In this document: piece after piece, positions 1-9,051 of the stretch
Layout: every line of letters starts with the position of its first letter
Position numbering within the stretch: position 1 is the stretch's first letter
DNA from: Bacteroidetes bacterium ADurb.Bin037
Lineage (GTDB): Bacteria > Bacteroidota > Bacteroidia > Bacteroidales > UBA932
NCBI GenBank assembly: GCA_002071175.1
Contig: MWER01000004.1
Coordinates: 248,001 to 312,000 of the forward strand
Length of the DNA stretch: 64,000 nucleotides
Reading direction: 5' to 3'
Position numbers and translations under genes: made by a program
Notes under the pieces: generated by a model
What the model was told of the DNA's origin: nothing
Database searches by the model: none
The model's input: the letters and a program-made list of their open reading frames with translations, nothing else

Positions 1-723
1 ATGGAGCCGTTCCGGTTTAAATATTTTACTGTCAGACACGGTCGTTCAGTAATGCCCGTCAATACGGACAGTGTATTGCTGGGTGCCTGGACCGCCTATC
101 CCGGCGAAGGACCTTCCAGGATACTCGATATAGGGACCGGATGCGGACTACTGGCCCTGATGATGGCCCAGCGTTTTTTACAGGCTACCATAGATGCCCT
201 GGAAATAGACGATGATTCTGCAGAAGAAGCAGCTGCCAACATTTCCGCTTCCCCCTGGGCTGACCGGATGAATCTGATAAAGGGGGATTTCCGGGAGTAT
301 GATTTTCCCGGGAAATACGACCTGATCATAAGCAATCCCCCTTATTTTACCCGGTCGCTTGCAAGTCCCGATGTACGTCGCACCCGGGCCCGGCATAGTG
401 ATCGCGAGAGTCTTCCGCACAAAGAACTTCTCTCCGGCGTGGCTTCCCTTCTTACAGATAAAGGTCTTTTTTCCCTGATCCTTCCGACGGGATCGTATAA
501 GGATTTTTTAATCCTTGCAGGTCTGATGGATAACCCTTTATTTCCCTCCAGGATCACAACCGTCCATACGAAAATGAATAAGCCTGCCGTCAGGGTCCTG
601 ATAGAAATGGGTAAAACACAGGCAACGCTGACAGAAGATACGATCTCCCTATATTCCGGTATTAAAGAAGAATACAGTCCGCAATACGTGCGCCTGGTAC
701 GTGATTTCTATTTATGGGCCTGA
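1..723 (+). CDS. trmN: tRNA1(Val) adenine-37 N6-methyltransferase (TrmN/YfiC family)
   Basis: This is a SAM-dependent methyltransferase of 240 residues, the usual length for the family that methylates the N6 of A37 in tRNA-Val. A glycine-rich SAM-binding motif (DIGTGCG, residues 43-49) is followed by an NPPY motif (112-115), which marks N6-adenine or glutamine methyltransferases. The opening residues, with FTVRHG and the downstream NTDSVLLGAW, match the usual N-terminus of TrmN, so the gene is probably complete although it begins at the first base of the window. It converges on the Spy-like gene with only three bases between the two stops. The family assignment is firm; the exact tRNA target is inferred. 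Confidence 0.88.
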   Translation: MEPFRFKYFTVRHGRSVMPVNTDSVLLGAWTAYPGEGPSRILDIGTGCGLLALMMAQRFLQATIDALEIDDDSAEEAAANISASPWADRMNLIKGDFREYDFPGKYDLIISNPPYFTRSLASPDVRRTRARHSDRESLPHKELLSGVASLLTDKGLFSLILPTGSYKDFLILAGLMDNPLFPSRITTVHTKMNKPAVRVLIEMGKTQATLTEDTISLYSGIKEEYSPQYVRLVRDFYLWA

Positions 724-726
724 GAA

Positions 727-1323
727 TTACCGGGACTTTTCGTTTATTTTCCTGTTAATATACTCACGAAAGAGTTTGTTGCTGAAATGTTCTTCTGCAA
801 GGTAAAAGCGAGCTACTTGTTCTGCGGACAGAACGTTGAGAAATTTACGATGGTATTCCATCCTAACCTGATTTTCTTCTTCAAAAGTCATTATAAACGT
901 TTCCAGCACATCTTCAACAGCTGTGGCAGGTCCTTTGGGTGATGTCGCGACTTTTTCAGGGAGGGCCAGATCCCGGTGATCCCCCGCCGCAGTACGACCC
1001 TGGGATGATCCAGGCGGAGTGGCTCCTTTTCTCTGCCTGCCTTCATCTGAAGGTTCCAGCAGGCGGTACATCTCTGCTTTGGCACGGCCGCGTTTGTGTA
1101 CAACTACCCGGATCTTGCCTTCCATTTCATTATACAGGGGCCAAAACTTTTCAGCTTCTTCTGCCGTGAATCCCACTTTCTGTGTAATAAAAGCAACTTT
1201 CTGCGCCTGAACTGCCTCACGTTCTGCCCTGCGCTCCTGATCGCTTTTACGCGGACGCTGTTCCTGGGCATAAACACAGACCGGCATAAGGCATAAAAGA
1301 AATACGATTAACGAACGGTTCAT
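727..1323 (-). CDS. Spy/CpxP-like periplasmic protein of an ECF sigma operon
   Basis: The 198-residue protein begins with a signal peptide (hydrophobic core LIVFLLCLMPVC, likely cleavage after VYAQ) and is otherwise charged and helical. The stretch FTAEEAEKFWPLYNEME and the C-terminal LSAEQVARFYLAEEHF resemble the helical Spy/CpxP-like proteins that often follow ECF sigma factors in Bacteroidetes. A proline/glycine-rich segment in the middle (about residues 90-130) looks like an insertion. I place the start at the ATG at 1323 because an upstream in-frame start would overlap the previous gene and add residues that do not look like a signal peptide. It is the last gene of a sigma/anti-sigma operon, so an envelope-stress role is likely but not shown. 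Confidence 0.65.
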   Translation of the reverse strand: MNRSLIVFLLCLMPVCVYAQEQRPRKSDQERRAEREAVQAQKVAFITQKVGFTAEEAEKFWPLYNEMEGKIRVVVHKRGRAKAEMYRLLEPSDEGRQRKGATPPGSSQGRTAAGDHRDLALPEKVATSPKGPATAVEDVLETFIMTFEEENQVRMEYHRKFLNVLSAEQVARFYLAEEHFSNKLFREYINRKINEKSR

Positions 1324-1336
1324 GGCAATAGAGTTA

Positions 1337-1801
1337 TTATTTATTATTTGTTTCAATATGAAAATCTACCGGATCAAATCCCGGGTAGTTCATGTAATCT
1401 ACCAGATCATCAATATCCGGATCTATACGATCCAGGTGATCCTGCTGTTCCATAAAATCTTCCAGAACAAGTTCGGACACCATACGGTGATCAAATCCCC
1501 TAAAGGACCATTCACTCAGGAATGACAGTTCTTCCGTCTCCCGTACGGCTTCCTTGTTTTTCCCTATTATTGTCACCAGTGCGTACCCGATCCCAAAAAG
1601 GATCAGAAACGCAGCAGCGAGCTGCAACTGCGGCTTTAACAGACGAATAAAGCGATCGCCTTTCCTCTCCGGAACTTCGCGGATTTCCTCAAGAATGTTT
1701 TCCCGGACAGTCCAACAGGCCAGGATCTGTTCAAAATAACCGTCGGGAACTTTGAACGGATTTTCTTTCAGATGCGGATTATGTAATGCTTTGTCGCTCA
1801 T
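1337..1801 (-). CDS. putative anti-sigma factor, single-pass membrane protein
   Basis: The 154-residue protein has a soluble N-terminal part with the motif HLKENPFKVPDGYFE, one membrane segment (about residues 58-80, LQLAAAFLILFGIGYALV) and an acidic C-terminal tail rich in Asp. This architecture and its position directly after an ECF sigma gene are typical of Bacteroidetes anti-sigma-type proteins, though no zinc-binding anti-sigma motif is visible. I chose the ATG at 1801 rather than the TTG six bases upstream. It lies 34 bases after the sigma gene and just before the Spy-like gene. The role in holding the sigma factor at the membrane is inferred from context. Confidence 0.6.
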   Translation of the reverse strand: MSDKALHNPHLKENPFKVPDGYFEQILACWTVRENILEEIREVPERKGDRFIRLLKPQLQLAAAFLILFGIGYALVTIIGKNKEAVRETEELSFLSEWSFRGFDHRMVSELVLEDFMEQQDHLDRIDPDIDDLVDYMNYPGFDPVDFHIETNNK

Positions 1802-1835
1802 TTTCAACTATTAGATGCTCCAAATATAAAAAGGT

Positions 1836-2363
1836 TTAAAGGAGTAGCTCTTTCAGAGATTCCTGCACTTTTGCAGCAGCATGATGGTATGAAGCCTTTA
1901 GTGCACCTACTGACGTTCCCAGAATGCGGGACATATCTTCATAACGGATCTCATCAAAATAACGCATATTGAAGACCAGACGTTGCTTGGGAGGCAGGCG
2001 CAGAATGGCTTTCTGCAACGCTTTCTGTATCTGGTCTCCGTTGAAAAGCGGAGGGTCCGCATTTAGCCGGTCTTCCAAAGGAAGCTGCTTAACGGATCTG
2101 CTTTTTTTGAGGAATGTAAGGACTTCGTTGGTGGCGATTCGGTAAAGCCAGGTGAAGATCTGCGATTTCCACCTGAAGGCGGGTAGTCCCGTCCATGCTT
2201 TCAACAGGGTATTTTGCAGGATGTCGTCGGCATCGTCGTGCAACAATACCATTTTCCGGATATGCCAATACAAACGCTGACTGTACAGACGCACAATTTC
2301 CTGGAAAGCACGTTCATACTGACCGCTTTCACACCATGCATACAGTTCCTTATCTGAGCTCAC
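1836..2363 (-). CDS. ECF-type RNA polymerase sigma factor
   Basis: At 175 residues this has the normal length of an ECF (group 4) sigma factor. Region 2 is visible as DADDILQNTLLKAW followed by FTWLYRIATN, and region 4 as LPPKQRLVFNMRYFDEIRYEDMS with the helix-turn-helix GTSVGALKASYHHA. The reading frame starts inside the end of the transketolase C-subunit gene (14-base overlap), so the two are translationally linked. The likely anti-sigma and Spy-like partners follow immediately. It probably directs transcription of an envelope-response regulon; its targets cannot be read from this window. Confidence 0.9.
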   Translation of the reverse strand: MSSDKELYAWCESGQYERAFQEIVRLYSQRLYWHIRKMVLLHDDADDILQNTLLKAWTGLPAFRWKSQIFTWLYRIATNEVLTFLKKSRSVKQLPLEDRLNADPPLFNGDQIQKALQKAILRLPPKQRLVFNMRYFDEIRYEDMSRILGTSVGALKASYHHAAAKVQESLKELLL

Positions 2364-3288
2364 ATACTTTGTTTACAATACTTGCGGCGTTCAATCCGTA
2401 GTGATCCATCAATTCACGTGGCGTCCCGCTTTGTCCGAATCCGTCGTTCATGGCGACCATCCGCATGGGAACGGGGAAGTGCCGGGACAGCAGGCCGGCT
2501 ACGAGTTCGCCCAATCCTCCCGCCAACAGGTGTTCTTCCGCCGTTACGACCGCTCCGGTCTTGCGTGCCGAATCAATAATGGCTTTCTCATCTAGGGGTT
2601 TGAGGGTGTGAATGTTTATCAACTCAGCCCGGATCCCTTTTTCTGCCAGGATCTTAACGGCTTCGAGTGCTTCCCAGACCATATGGCCCGTAGCCAGGAT
2701 CGTAACATCTTCTCCCGGATGTATCATCCAGGCTTCCCCGATCTTAAAAGGTCCGTCCACAGGGGTGAAATTAGGTACGGAAGGCCTTCCAAAACGCAGG
2801 TATAGCGGGCCGTCCCAACTTGCAGCCGCAAGGGTGGCAAGCCGTGTCTGGTTGTAATCACAAGGATTGATAACGGTCATGTTCGGCAGGACCCTTGCCA
2901 GGGCCAGGTCTTCCATAGTCTGATGTGTGGCTCCGTCCTCACCAAGGGTTATTCCTGCATGGGAGGCAGCGATCTTTACATTGGCCTGTGAATAACAGAT
3001 GGATTGTCTCACCTGGTCATAGACGCGTCCGGTGGCAAATTCGGCAAAAGTTCCTACAAAAGGGATCAGGCCGGAAAGGGCCATTCCGGCAGCTACACCC
3101 ATCATATTGGCTTCGGCAATCCCACATTGGAAAAACCGTTGGGGATACGTTTCAGCGAATTTTTCCATTTTCACCGAACCGGTCAGATCGGCGCACAAAG
3201 CAACTACGGCAGGGTTCAGGCTTCCCAGTTCGTATAATCCGGCACCGAAGCCGGAACGGGTATCTTTATTTCCAGTATTTGTCATCAT
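2350..3288 (-). CDS. transketolase C-terminal (pyrimidine-binding) subunit
   Basis: This 312-residue protein is the second half of a split transketolase. It carries the pyrimidine-binding domain with the GIAEANM motif (Glu59 is the conserved residue that activates thiamine diphosphate), then AEFATGRVYDQVRQS, and a C-terminal transketolase fold with HTLKPLDE and AEEHLLAGGLG. The N-terminal subunit is encoded 11 bases upstream; together they equal one standard transketolase of the non-oxidative pentose phosphate pathway. The end of this gene overlaps the ECF sigma gene by 14 bases. The split form could also belong to a related ketolase, so substrate is inferred. Confidence 0.88.
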   Translation of the reverse strand: MMTNTGNKDTRSGFGAGLYELGSLNPAVVALCADLTGSVKMEKFAETYPQRFFQCGIAEANMMGVAAGMALSGLIPFVGTFAEFATGRVYDQVRQSICYSQANVKIAASHAGITLGEDGATHQTMEDLALARVLPNMTVINPCDYNQTRLATLAAASWDGPLYLRFGRPSVPNFTPVDGPFKIGEAWMIHPGEDVTILATGHMVWEALEAVKILAEKGIRAELINIHTLKPLDEKAIIDSARKTGAVVTAEEHLLAGGLGELVAGLLSRHFPVPMRMVAMNDGFGQSGTPRELMDHYGLNAASIVNKVCELR

Positions 3289-3299
3289 TTCAGAATTCG

Positions 3300-4145
3300 T
3301 TAAAAATCTCCTAAAGTTTCAGGTAATTGAGCCAGTGCCAGGGCTTCCTGTTCGGCAGAAGGGGCTTTTCCGTGCCAAAGATGGGACCCGGTCATAAAAT
3401 CCACTCCTTGTCCCATCTGGGTATGCATCAGAATCATAACAGGTTTGTCTCCCGGCTCCAGGGACCGGTTGAAAGTTGTACGGATAGCGTTGTGATCGTG
3501 TCCGTCACACTCCAGAACACGCCAGCCGAATGCGCTCCACTTGGCAACGAGGTCCCCTACACCGGCAACCTCATTTACCGGGCCGTCTATCTGTTGCCCG
3601 TTCCAGTCCGTTATAGCGGTCAGGTTCCCGATCTTGTAATGTGAAGCGAACATGGCTGCTTCCCAGATCTGGCCTTCCTCGCTCTCGCCGTCACCTATCA
3701 ATACATAAACTTTATGTGGATCCCCTGCCAGACTTTTGCTCAATGCGGCGCCGCAGGCAACGGACAATCCCTGGCCAAGCGATCCGCTGGCCACATGGAC
3801 ACCCGGCAGCCCGTATTCTATACTGGGATGACCTTGCAGTCTGGACCCAAGTTTGCGGAAAGTAGCCAATTCCTGAACGGGAAAATAACCCATCCGGGCA
3901 AGAAGGCTGTAGAATAAAGGAGAGACATGTCCGATGGACAGGAAGAACATATCCATTCCCTTGCCGTCCCGTTTCCATTGTGCAGGATCCTGTTTTAAAA
4001 ATTCAGCAAAAAGTATTGTCAAGAAATCAGCGCTGCTGAGCGATCCGCCGGGGTGACCGCTTTTGGCTGCTGCTACCATTCGGATAATGTCCCGTCGAAT
4101 CTGTGTTATAAGATCCGGGACAGGATGGTGGATTGTCGGATTCAT
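3300..4145 (-). CDS. transketolase N-terminal (TPP-binding) subunit
   Basis: The 281-residue protein is the first half of a split transketolase. It shows the family opening [13 protein letters not shown] (residues 28-40), the loop [12 protein letters not shown], and the thiamine diphosphate/Mg motif [14 protein letters not shown] (151-164). It ends just before the position where single-chain transketolases run on into the pyrimidine domain, and that domain is encoded by the next gene 11 bases downstream. It is the first gene of the operon and has a TATCTTTG box upstream on the minus strand, diverging from lepA. Confidence 0.9.
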   Translation of the reverse strand: MNPTIHHPVPDLITQIRRDIIRMVAAAKSGHPGGSLSSADFLTILFAEFLKQDPAQWKRDGKGMDMFFLSIGHVSPLFYSLLARMGYFPVQELATFRKLGSRLQGHPSIEYGLPGVHVASGSLGQGLSVACGAALSKSLAGDPHKVYVLIGDGESEEGQIWEAAMFASHYKIGNLTAITDWNGQQIDGPVNEVAGVGDLVAKWSAFGWRVLECDGHDHNAIRTTFNRSLEPGDKPVMILMHTQMGQGVDFMTGSHLWHGKAPSAEQEALALAQLPETLGDF

Positions 4146-4168
4146 ATTGTCTGTAATTGATTATCTGA

Positions 4169-4176
4169 CAAAGATA
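4169..4176 (-). promoter_or_regulatory. Bacteroidetes-type -7 box for the split transketolase/sigma operon
   Basis: On the minus strand the bases read TATCTTTG, matching the Bacteroidetes primary-sigma -7 consensus TAnnTTTG. It lies 23 bases before the ATG at 4145 and almost abuts the divergent box of lepA. I see no clear -33 TTTG at the usual spacing. Confidence 0.5.
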
Positions 4177-4187
4177 AAAATTATATT

Positions 4188-4195
4188 TACCTTTG
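4188..4195 (+). promoter_or_regulatory. Bacteroidetes-type -7 box for lepA
   Basis: TACCTTTG matches TAnnTTTG and ends only eight bases before the lepA ATG at 4204, so the transcript leader would be a few bases long at most. Its closeness to the start supports choosing 4204 rather than the further-upstream in-frame starts. Confidence 0.5.
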
Positions 4196-4203
4196 CCCAA
4201 CCG

Positions 4204-5991
4204 ATGAAAAACATTAGAAATTTCTGCATTATTGCCCATATAGATCATGGGAAAAGCACCTTGGCTGACCGGTTGCTGGAACTGACCCATACCGTTGAAC
4301 AACGGGATATGGAAGCCCAGGTATTGGACAGCATGGACCTGGAAAAGGAAAAGGGGATTACCATAAAATCACATGCCATACAAATGGATTACCGGTATAA
4401 AGAAGAACAATATGTGTTGAACCTGCTGGACACTCCGGGACATGTAGATTTTTCCTATGAGGTCTCACGTGCTATTGCCTCCTGCGAAGGAGCTCTCCTG
4501 GTTGTGGATGCCACACAGGGAGTACAGGCACAGACCATTTCCAACTTGTATCTTGCTATTTCCCATAACCTGGAGATCATTCCTGTCTTGAACAAGATCG
4601 ATATGGATTCGGCCATGGTCGAAATGGTCCGGGAGCAGGTGGTAGATCTGCTTGGCTGTAAGCCGGAAGAAGTGTTTTGCATCAGTGCCCGTACGGGTCA
4701 GGGTGTACAGGACGTGCTCGACGCGGTCATAGAACGTATTCCCCCACCTAAAGGAGATCCGGCGGCTCCGCTCCAGGCGCTTATATTTGACTCTGTTTTT
4801 AACTCATTCCGGGGCATCATCGCCTACTTCAGGGTAATGAACGGATCGGTAAGACAAGGAGACAAGGTCAAGTTTTTCAATACAGGAAAAGTATACGATG
4901 CCGACGAAGTGGGTATCCTGAAAATTAAAATGATCCCCCGCGAAGAGATCTCGACCGGAGATGTAGGATACATCATCTCCGGCATCAAGACCGTTTCCGA
5001 GGTGAAAGTGGGGGATACCATAACGCATGTGACCAAGCCCTGCCGGGAGGCGATTGCCGGATTTGAAGAGGTAAAACCTATGGTTTTTGCAGGAATGTAC
5101 CCGGTAGATACCGACGGCTATGAGGACTTGCGCTCTGCCCTGGAAAAATTACAGCTTAACGACGCTTCCCTCACCTATGAACCGGAATCGTCATTGGCAC
5201 TTGGATTTGGATTTCGTTGCGGATTCCTGGGATTACTTCATATGGAGATAGTACAGGAAAGGCTTTTTCGCGAATTTGACTGTGATGTGATCACAACCGT
5301 ACCGAACGTGTCCTATAAAGTGTACACCACCCAAGGAGAAGTCTTAGATGTGCATAATCCATCCGGATTACCGGCCATAACGCTGATAGATCATATAGAA
5401 GAACCGTATATAAGGGCACAAGTTATTTCAAAAGCAGAATATTTTGGCGTCATCATGAAACTCTGCCTTGACAAACGCGGCGTATTGAGCAATCAACATT
5501 ACCTGACTGCTGACCGTGTGGAACTAACCTTCAAAATGCCCCTATCCGAAATCGTTTTTGATTTTTACGATAAACTCAAAAGCATTTCCCGCGGCTATGC
5601 TTCTTTCGATTATCATATCACAGGTTATGAAAGAGCCGACTTGGTCAAACTCGATATTTTGCTCAACGGAGAACCGGTTGACGCACTGTCCAGTCTGATC
5701 CATCGCGGACACTCCTATAACTTTGGCAGAAAGATGTGTGAAAAGCTTAAGGAACTCATTCCACGCCAGCAATTTGACATAGCTATTCAGGCTGCTATCG
5801 GGGCCAAGATCATTGCCCGCGAGACAGTAAAGGCCGTTCGTAAAGATGTCACGGCCAAATGTTACGGGGGAGACATTACCCGAAAACGCAAACTCCTGGA
5901 AAAACAAAAGAGGGGGAAACGTCGTATGCGCCAGATAGGTAATGTGGAAGTACCACAATCGGCGTTCATGGCCGTACTTAAGCTGGATTAA
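4204..5991 (+). CDS. lepA: elongation factor 4 (LepA), ribosomal back-translocase GTPase
   Basis: LepA is a translational GTPase that acts on stalled or mis-translocated ribosomes. The protein opens with the G1 motif AHIDHGKST (residues 11-19), has DTPGHVD (G3) and NKID (G4), and ends with the LepA-specific C-terminal domain ([19 protein letters not shown], then [17 protein letters not shown]). From the ATG at 4204 it has 595 residues, the normal family length. The frame stays open upstream, but those codons overlap the divergent promoters and the start of the transketolase gene and match nothing in the family. Confidence 0.97.
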   Translation: MKNIRNFCIIAHIDHGKSTLADRLLELTHTVEQRDMEAQVLDSMDLEKEKGITIKSHAIQMDYRYKEEQYVLNLLDTPGHVDFSYEVSRAIASCEGALLVVDATQGVQAQTISNLYLAISHNLEIIPVLNKIDMDSAMVEMVREQVVDLLGCKPEEVFCISARTGQGVQDVLDAVIERIPPPKGDPAAPLQALIFDSVFNSFRGIIAYFRVMNGSVRQGDKVKFFNTGKVYDADEVGILKIKMIPREEISTGDVGYIISGIKTVSEVKVGDTITHVTKPCREAIAGFEEVKPMVFAGMYPVDTDGYEDLRSALEKLQLNDASLTYEPESSLALGFGFRCGFLGLLHMEIVQERLFREFDCDVITTVPNVSYKVYTTQGEVLDVHNPSGLPAITLIDHIEEPYIRAQVISKAEYFGVIMKLCLDKRGVLSNQHYLTADRVELTFKMPLSEIVFDFYDKLKSISRGYASFDYHITGYERADLVKLDILLNGEPVDALSSLIHRGHSYNFGRKMCEKLKELIPRQQFDIAIQAAIGAKIIARETVKAVRKDVTAKCYGGDITRKRKLLEKQKRGKRRMRQIGNVEVPQSAFMAVLKLD

Positions 5992-6050
5992 TTGTACGAC
6001 TTTTATTCATATTCCTGTTACATCTTTTGGCTTCCCGTATGATACCGTAT

Positions 6051-6083
6051 AAAAAAATAGGATGACCGGTGAGTCATCCTATT
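6051..6083 (-). terminator. intrinsic terminator of the TPR/OmpA-like lipoprotein gene
   Basis: A perfect 11-base-pair stem (arms 6056-6066 and 6073-6083, loop CGGTGA) is followed on the minus strand by a run of U encoded by the A-tract at 6051-6057. It lies 28 bases past the stop of the minus-strand lipoprotein gene. It may also stop lepA transcription from the other side, but the T-tract favours the minus strand. Confidence 0.85.
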
Positions 6084-6110
6084 CTCTGTAAGGTGTGAGG
6101 TTAAACGGGT

Positions 6111-7760
6111 TTAACGGTATTTTGCAAATTCTATGTCTTTGGCAGCTCTTTCAGCCAAAGCGGGAATCTTGTTGATCTCTGCCATAAGTTCATGGACCTT
6201 TGAGGTCTGTCCCTTACGGGCGGCGATAACGGCTTTTACATATTTGGTCTTCATGCAGGTGCACTCCGACAAAGCTTCTTCTGCTTTGTTCAGGTTGCCG
6301 TTGAACAATTGTGCCAGGGCGGCGTTCATATGCTTTTTGCCGTCCAGTTTGGTAAGGGCTTCTTTATAACGGCCATTCAGGATATCCAAGGCACCTTCAT
6401 TGACTTTTGCCGTCGGGCAATCGGATTTTGCAAAGAATTCGGCAGCCTTATCAAAATTACCTTTACGCATTTCAATAACGCCCAGGTTGTTGACCACTAC
6501 AGGATTAGACGGATCGCATTTGGCAATGGCGGAAATGGCTTCATTCACCTTGTTCGCTTTGAGGTAAGCAACTGCCAGGTTGTTGCGGCCCCTTGCGGAA
6601 TTGAATTTATCCGCAGCTTTCTTGTAAAGAGCTATTTTGGTATCGTTATCGTTTGTGAGGGTGGCTGCATACAGCAGGGCCTCCTCATTCATAGCATCCA
6701 TATTGCTGGTTGTCAGCTCTTTCAACTCTTCATCCGAATAGTTAACAAATTCAACATTGGCGATCAGACGGGCACGGCGAAGTTCGGGCAACACCTTTTC
6801 TTCCAGCGTTTTGTAAACGGCTGACATATTGCGGATCTCACGGTCGCGTACCATAGGATCTGAATACATGGACAGAACGCGCAGGATGAGTTCTTTGTCA
6901 CCCAGGTTGCTCTTACTTACCAGTTCCTGAAACCCTTCCCAGTCTTCACCTTTGGTTTTAAGGTTCAGGGGACCTTCTGTCTGGATCCTGCGGGTCAGGC
7001 TCTGGAATGCCTTTTCGGCACTTTTCATACGGTTCTCCGACAGTTTCTCATTGAAATCTACGGGTCCTTCAGGCGAAGCATAGGCAACAATATCGGTTCC
7101 GGTATGTGTTCTTCTCTCGTCAGCCGGCAGGTTTTTCAGAAAATCCTGGAAATTCTTGATCTCCTGTTTAGTCAGTTCACGAGCGCGGACTTGTGCAGAA
7201 TTCTTGGCATACATGATATTTACCTCTTCTGCTTCCTTAATGATCTTTTGGTAGTTGTCAGGCATCAGGACCGGTTCACCGTGGAGTTCCACCCATTTGT
7301 AGGTAATGTTGGCACCGTCGGCGATCTTGTAGGCTACCGGAAATTCCCAGACATTGTCATTGTAGAGGACGGCACCCCTGAGCTCCAGGTGTGATTTTGC
7401 CATTCCGTCTACATAATCAAACTGGATCTTGTGTTGAATATCATCTCCTGCAACAGGAATGACATTGTAATTATCCAGAACTTTTTCTCCCTGAAGCTTT
7501 AGCGTAGGAGCAGCTACTTCACCACCTTCATAGACCAATACAGGGGTGATTTCCAACATTGCTTTGGGATGGAAGTAACCATCGAGGAATTTTAACGTAT
7601 ACATTACATCGATTTTATCAGCTATAACTTCGAGAATTTCGGGAGTACATGATTTCTCAATGTCATCGGCATATTTCACCATGTCCTTGGGATTGTTACA
7701 AGCTATAAGCATAATACCAAAAACGGCAATGCCCAGTAAGCGCAATAAAGATTTTTTCAT
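6111..7760 (-). CDS. TPR-containing lipoprotein with OmpA-like segment
   Basis: The 549-residue protein has a lipoprotein signal peptide (hydrophobic stretch then LIAC, lipidated Cys21). A beta-rich N-terminal region of about 170 residues is followed by an OmpA-like segment (around DIVAYASPEGP, residues 222-235, with SENRMKSAEKAF), and the C-terminal third (about 360-549) is made of tetratricopeptide-type repeats (ARGRNNLAVAYLKANKVNEA, VVNNLGVIEMRKGNFDKAAE). It is monocistronic, with a consensus promoter upstream and a strong terminator downstream. I do not recognise a named function; a peptidoglycan- or complex-associated outer-membrane lipoprotein is the best guess. Confidence 0.75.
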   Translation of the reverse strand: MKKSLLRLLGIAVFGIMLIACNNPKDMVKYADDIEKSCTPEILEVIADKIDVMYTLKFLDGYFHPKAMLEITPVLVYEGGEVAAPTLKLQGEKVLDNYNVIPVAGDDIQHKIQFDYVDGMAKSHLELRGAVLYNDNVWEFPVAYKIADGANITYKWVELHGEPVLMPDNYQKIIKEAEEVNIMYAKNSAQVRARELTKQEIKNFQDFLKNLPADERRTHTGTDIVAYASPEGPVDFNEKLSENRMKSAEKAFQSLTRRIQTEGPLNLKTKGEDWEGFQELVSKSNLGDKELILRVLSMYSDPMVRDREIRNMSAVYKTLEEKVLPELRRARLIANVEFVNYSDEELKELTTSNMDAMNEEALLYAATLTNDNDTKIALYKKAADKFNSARGRNNLAVAYLKANKVNEAISAIAKCDPSNPVVVNNLGVIEMRKGNFDKAAEFFAKSDCPTAKVNEGALDILNGRYKEALTKLDGKKHMNAALAQLFNGNLNKAEEALSECTCMKTKYVKAVIAARKGQTSKVHELMAEINKIPALAERAAKDIEFAKYR

Positions 7761-7824
7761 AACAAGTAGTTTATTTTATGTATGTTCAGGTTAAGTATTC
7801 ATTCAGTTACACTGGTTTAACTTA

Positions 7825-7856
7825 CAAATATAGTACAAAATTTATATCTTTGCAAA
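7825..7856 (-). promoter_or_regulatory. Bacteroidetes promoter (-33 TTTG / -7 TATATTTG) for the TPR lipoprotein
   Basis: On the minus strand TTTG (7856-7853) is separated by 20 bases from TATATTTG (7832-7825), the full two-part Bacteroidetes promoter consensus. The ATG at 7760 lies 64 bases further on. The region also holds the divergent box of the sigma-54 activator gene. Confidence 0.65.
7845..7852 (+). promoter_or_regulatory. Bacteroidetes-type -7 box for the sigma-54 activator operon
   Basis: TATCTTTG fits TAnnTTTG and ends five bases before the ATG at 7858, so an mRNA made from here would have almost no leader. Confidence 0.5.
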
Positions 7857-7857
7857 G

Positions 7858-9051
7858 ATGGATGTTACAGCAATAAAACAGAAGTTTGATATAATAGGTA
7901 ACAGTCCCCAGTTGGACCGTGCTATTGATATAGCGGCGCAAGTTGCCACGACGGATCTGTCCGTACTTGTAACCGGAGAAACGGGTGTGGGAAAGGAATT
8001 CATTCCCAAGATCATACACACCAATAGCGCCCGTAAGCACGGCAATTATTTTGCCATTAACTGCGGTGCGATCCCCGAGGGGACCATAGATTCGGAATTG
8101 TTCGGACACCGCAAGGGATCTTTTACCGGAGCCCATGAGGACAGGATGGGATATTTTGAAGTAGCTGACGGAGGGACGCTTTTCCTTGACGAAGTGGCTG
8201 AACTGCCCCTTTCCACACAGGTTCGTCTGTTACGTGCTCTGGAAACAGGCGAATTTATAAGGGTCGGTTCCTCCAAGGTCCAGAAAACGGATGTCCGGGT
8301 TATAGCGGCCACAAACGTCAACCTGCCCCACGCTATCAAGATCGGCAAATTCAGGGAAGACCTTTATTACCGCCTGAATACCGTTCCTATAATGGTACCT
8401 GCACTGAGGGAACGTCCCGGAGACATCCATCTGCTGTTCCGCAAATTTGCAGCTGATTTTGCCGAGAAATACAAAATGCCGGTAATCCGCCTGACCGATG
8501 ATGCCAGAAACCTTCTTGAGCATTACCGGTGGCCCGGGAATGTACGTCAGCTAAAGAATGTGGCCGAACAGTTGAGCGTACTTGAACAAACACGATTGGT
8601 CACATCCGATACGCTGCAACGGTATCTTCCCCCCGACAGCCCCCTGCACCTTCCGGTAGTTTACGGTACTGAAAAGGGTGGAGGAAATGATATTCTTTCC
8701 GAAAGGGATATCTTATACAAGATCCTTTTCCAATTACGGTCCGATATGGATGTAATGAAGAAAAAGCTGGACGATCTGGAAGAACACGGTCTGTTGTCCG
8801 TACCGGGGCGGGGAACAATGCTTACTCCTCCCGGAAGCGGTCATGCTGCAGAAGAAGAAGTGACAGAAGGAGAGATCCTTCCCTTGGAAATTGTCGAGGA
8901 AAGTCCGGACCTCTCGCTGAATTCACTGGAAAAGGAATTGATCATTAAAGTTTTGCGTAAGAATAAAGGACACCGGAAATCCACTGCCAAAGAATTGGGC
9001 ATTGCTGAAAGGACCCTTTACCGCAAGATCAAGGAATACGAAATAGAATAA
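7858..9051 (+). CDS. sigma-54-dependent transcriptional activator, no sensory domain
   Basis: This 397-residue protein is a bacterial enhancer-binding protein. The AAA+ domain has Walker A GETGVGKE (residues 40-47), the sigma-54 contact loop as GSFTGA (87-92) instead of the usual GAFTGA, Walker B GTLFLDE (106-112) and RWPGNVRQL. A Fis-type helix-turn-helix lies at the end (TAKELGIAERTLYRKIKEY). There is no receiver or other input domain: the AAA+ fold starts within 15 residues of the N-terminus. It heads an operon with lptE, a TPR gene, secG and kbl; lptE begins directly after its stop. The promoters it controls are not evident here. Confidence 0.92.
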   Translation: MDVTAIKQKFDIIGNSPQLDRAIDIAAQVATTDLSVLVTGETGVGKEFIPKIIHTNSARKHGNYFAINCGAIPEGTIDSELFGHRKGSFTGAHEDRMGYFEVADGGTLFLDEVAELPLSTQVRLLRALETGEFIRVGSSKVQKTDVRVIAATNVNLPHAIKIGKFREDLYYRLNTVPIMVPALRERPGDIHLLFRKFAADFAEKYKMPVIRLTDDARNLLEHYRWPGNVRQLKNVAEQLSVLEQTRLVTSDTLQRYLPPDSPLHLPVVYGTEKGGGNDILSERDILYKILFQLRSDMDVMKKKLDDLEEHGLLSVPGRGTMLTPPGSGHAAEEEVTEGEILPLEIVEESPDLSLNSLEKELIIKVLRKNKGHRKSTAKELGIAERTLYRKIKEYEIE

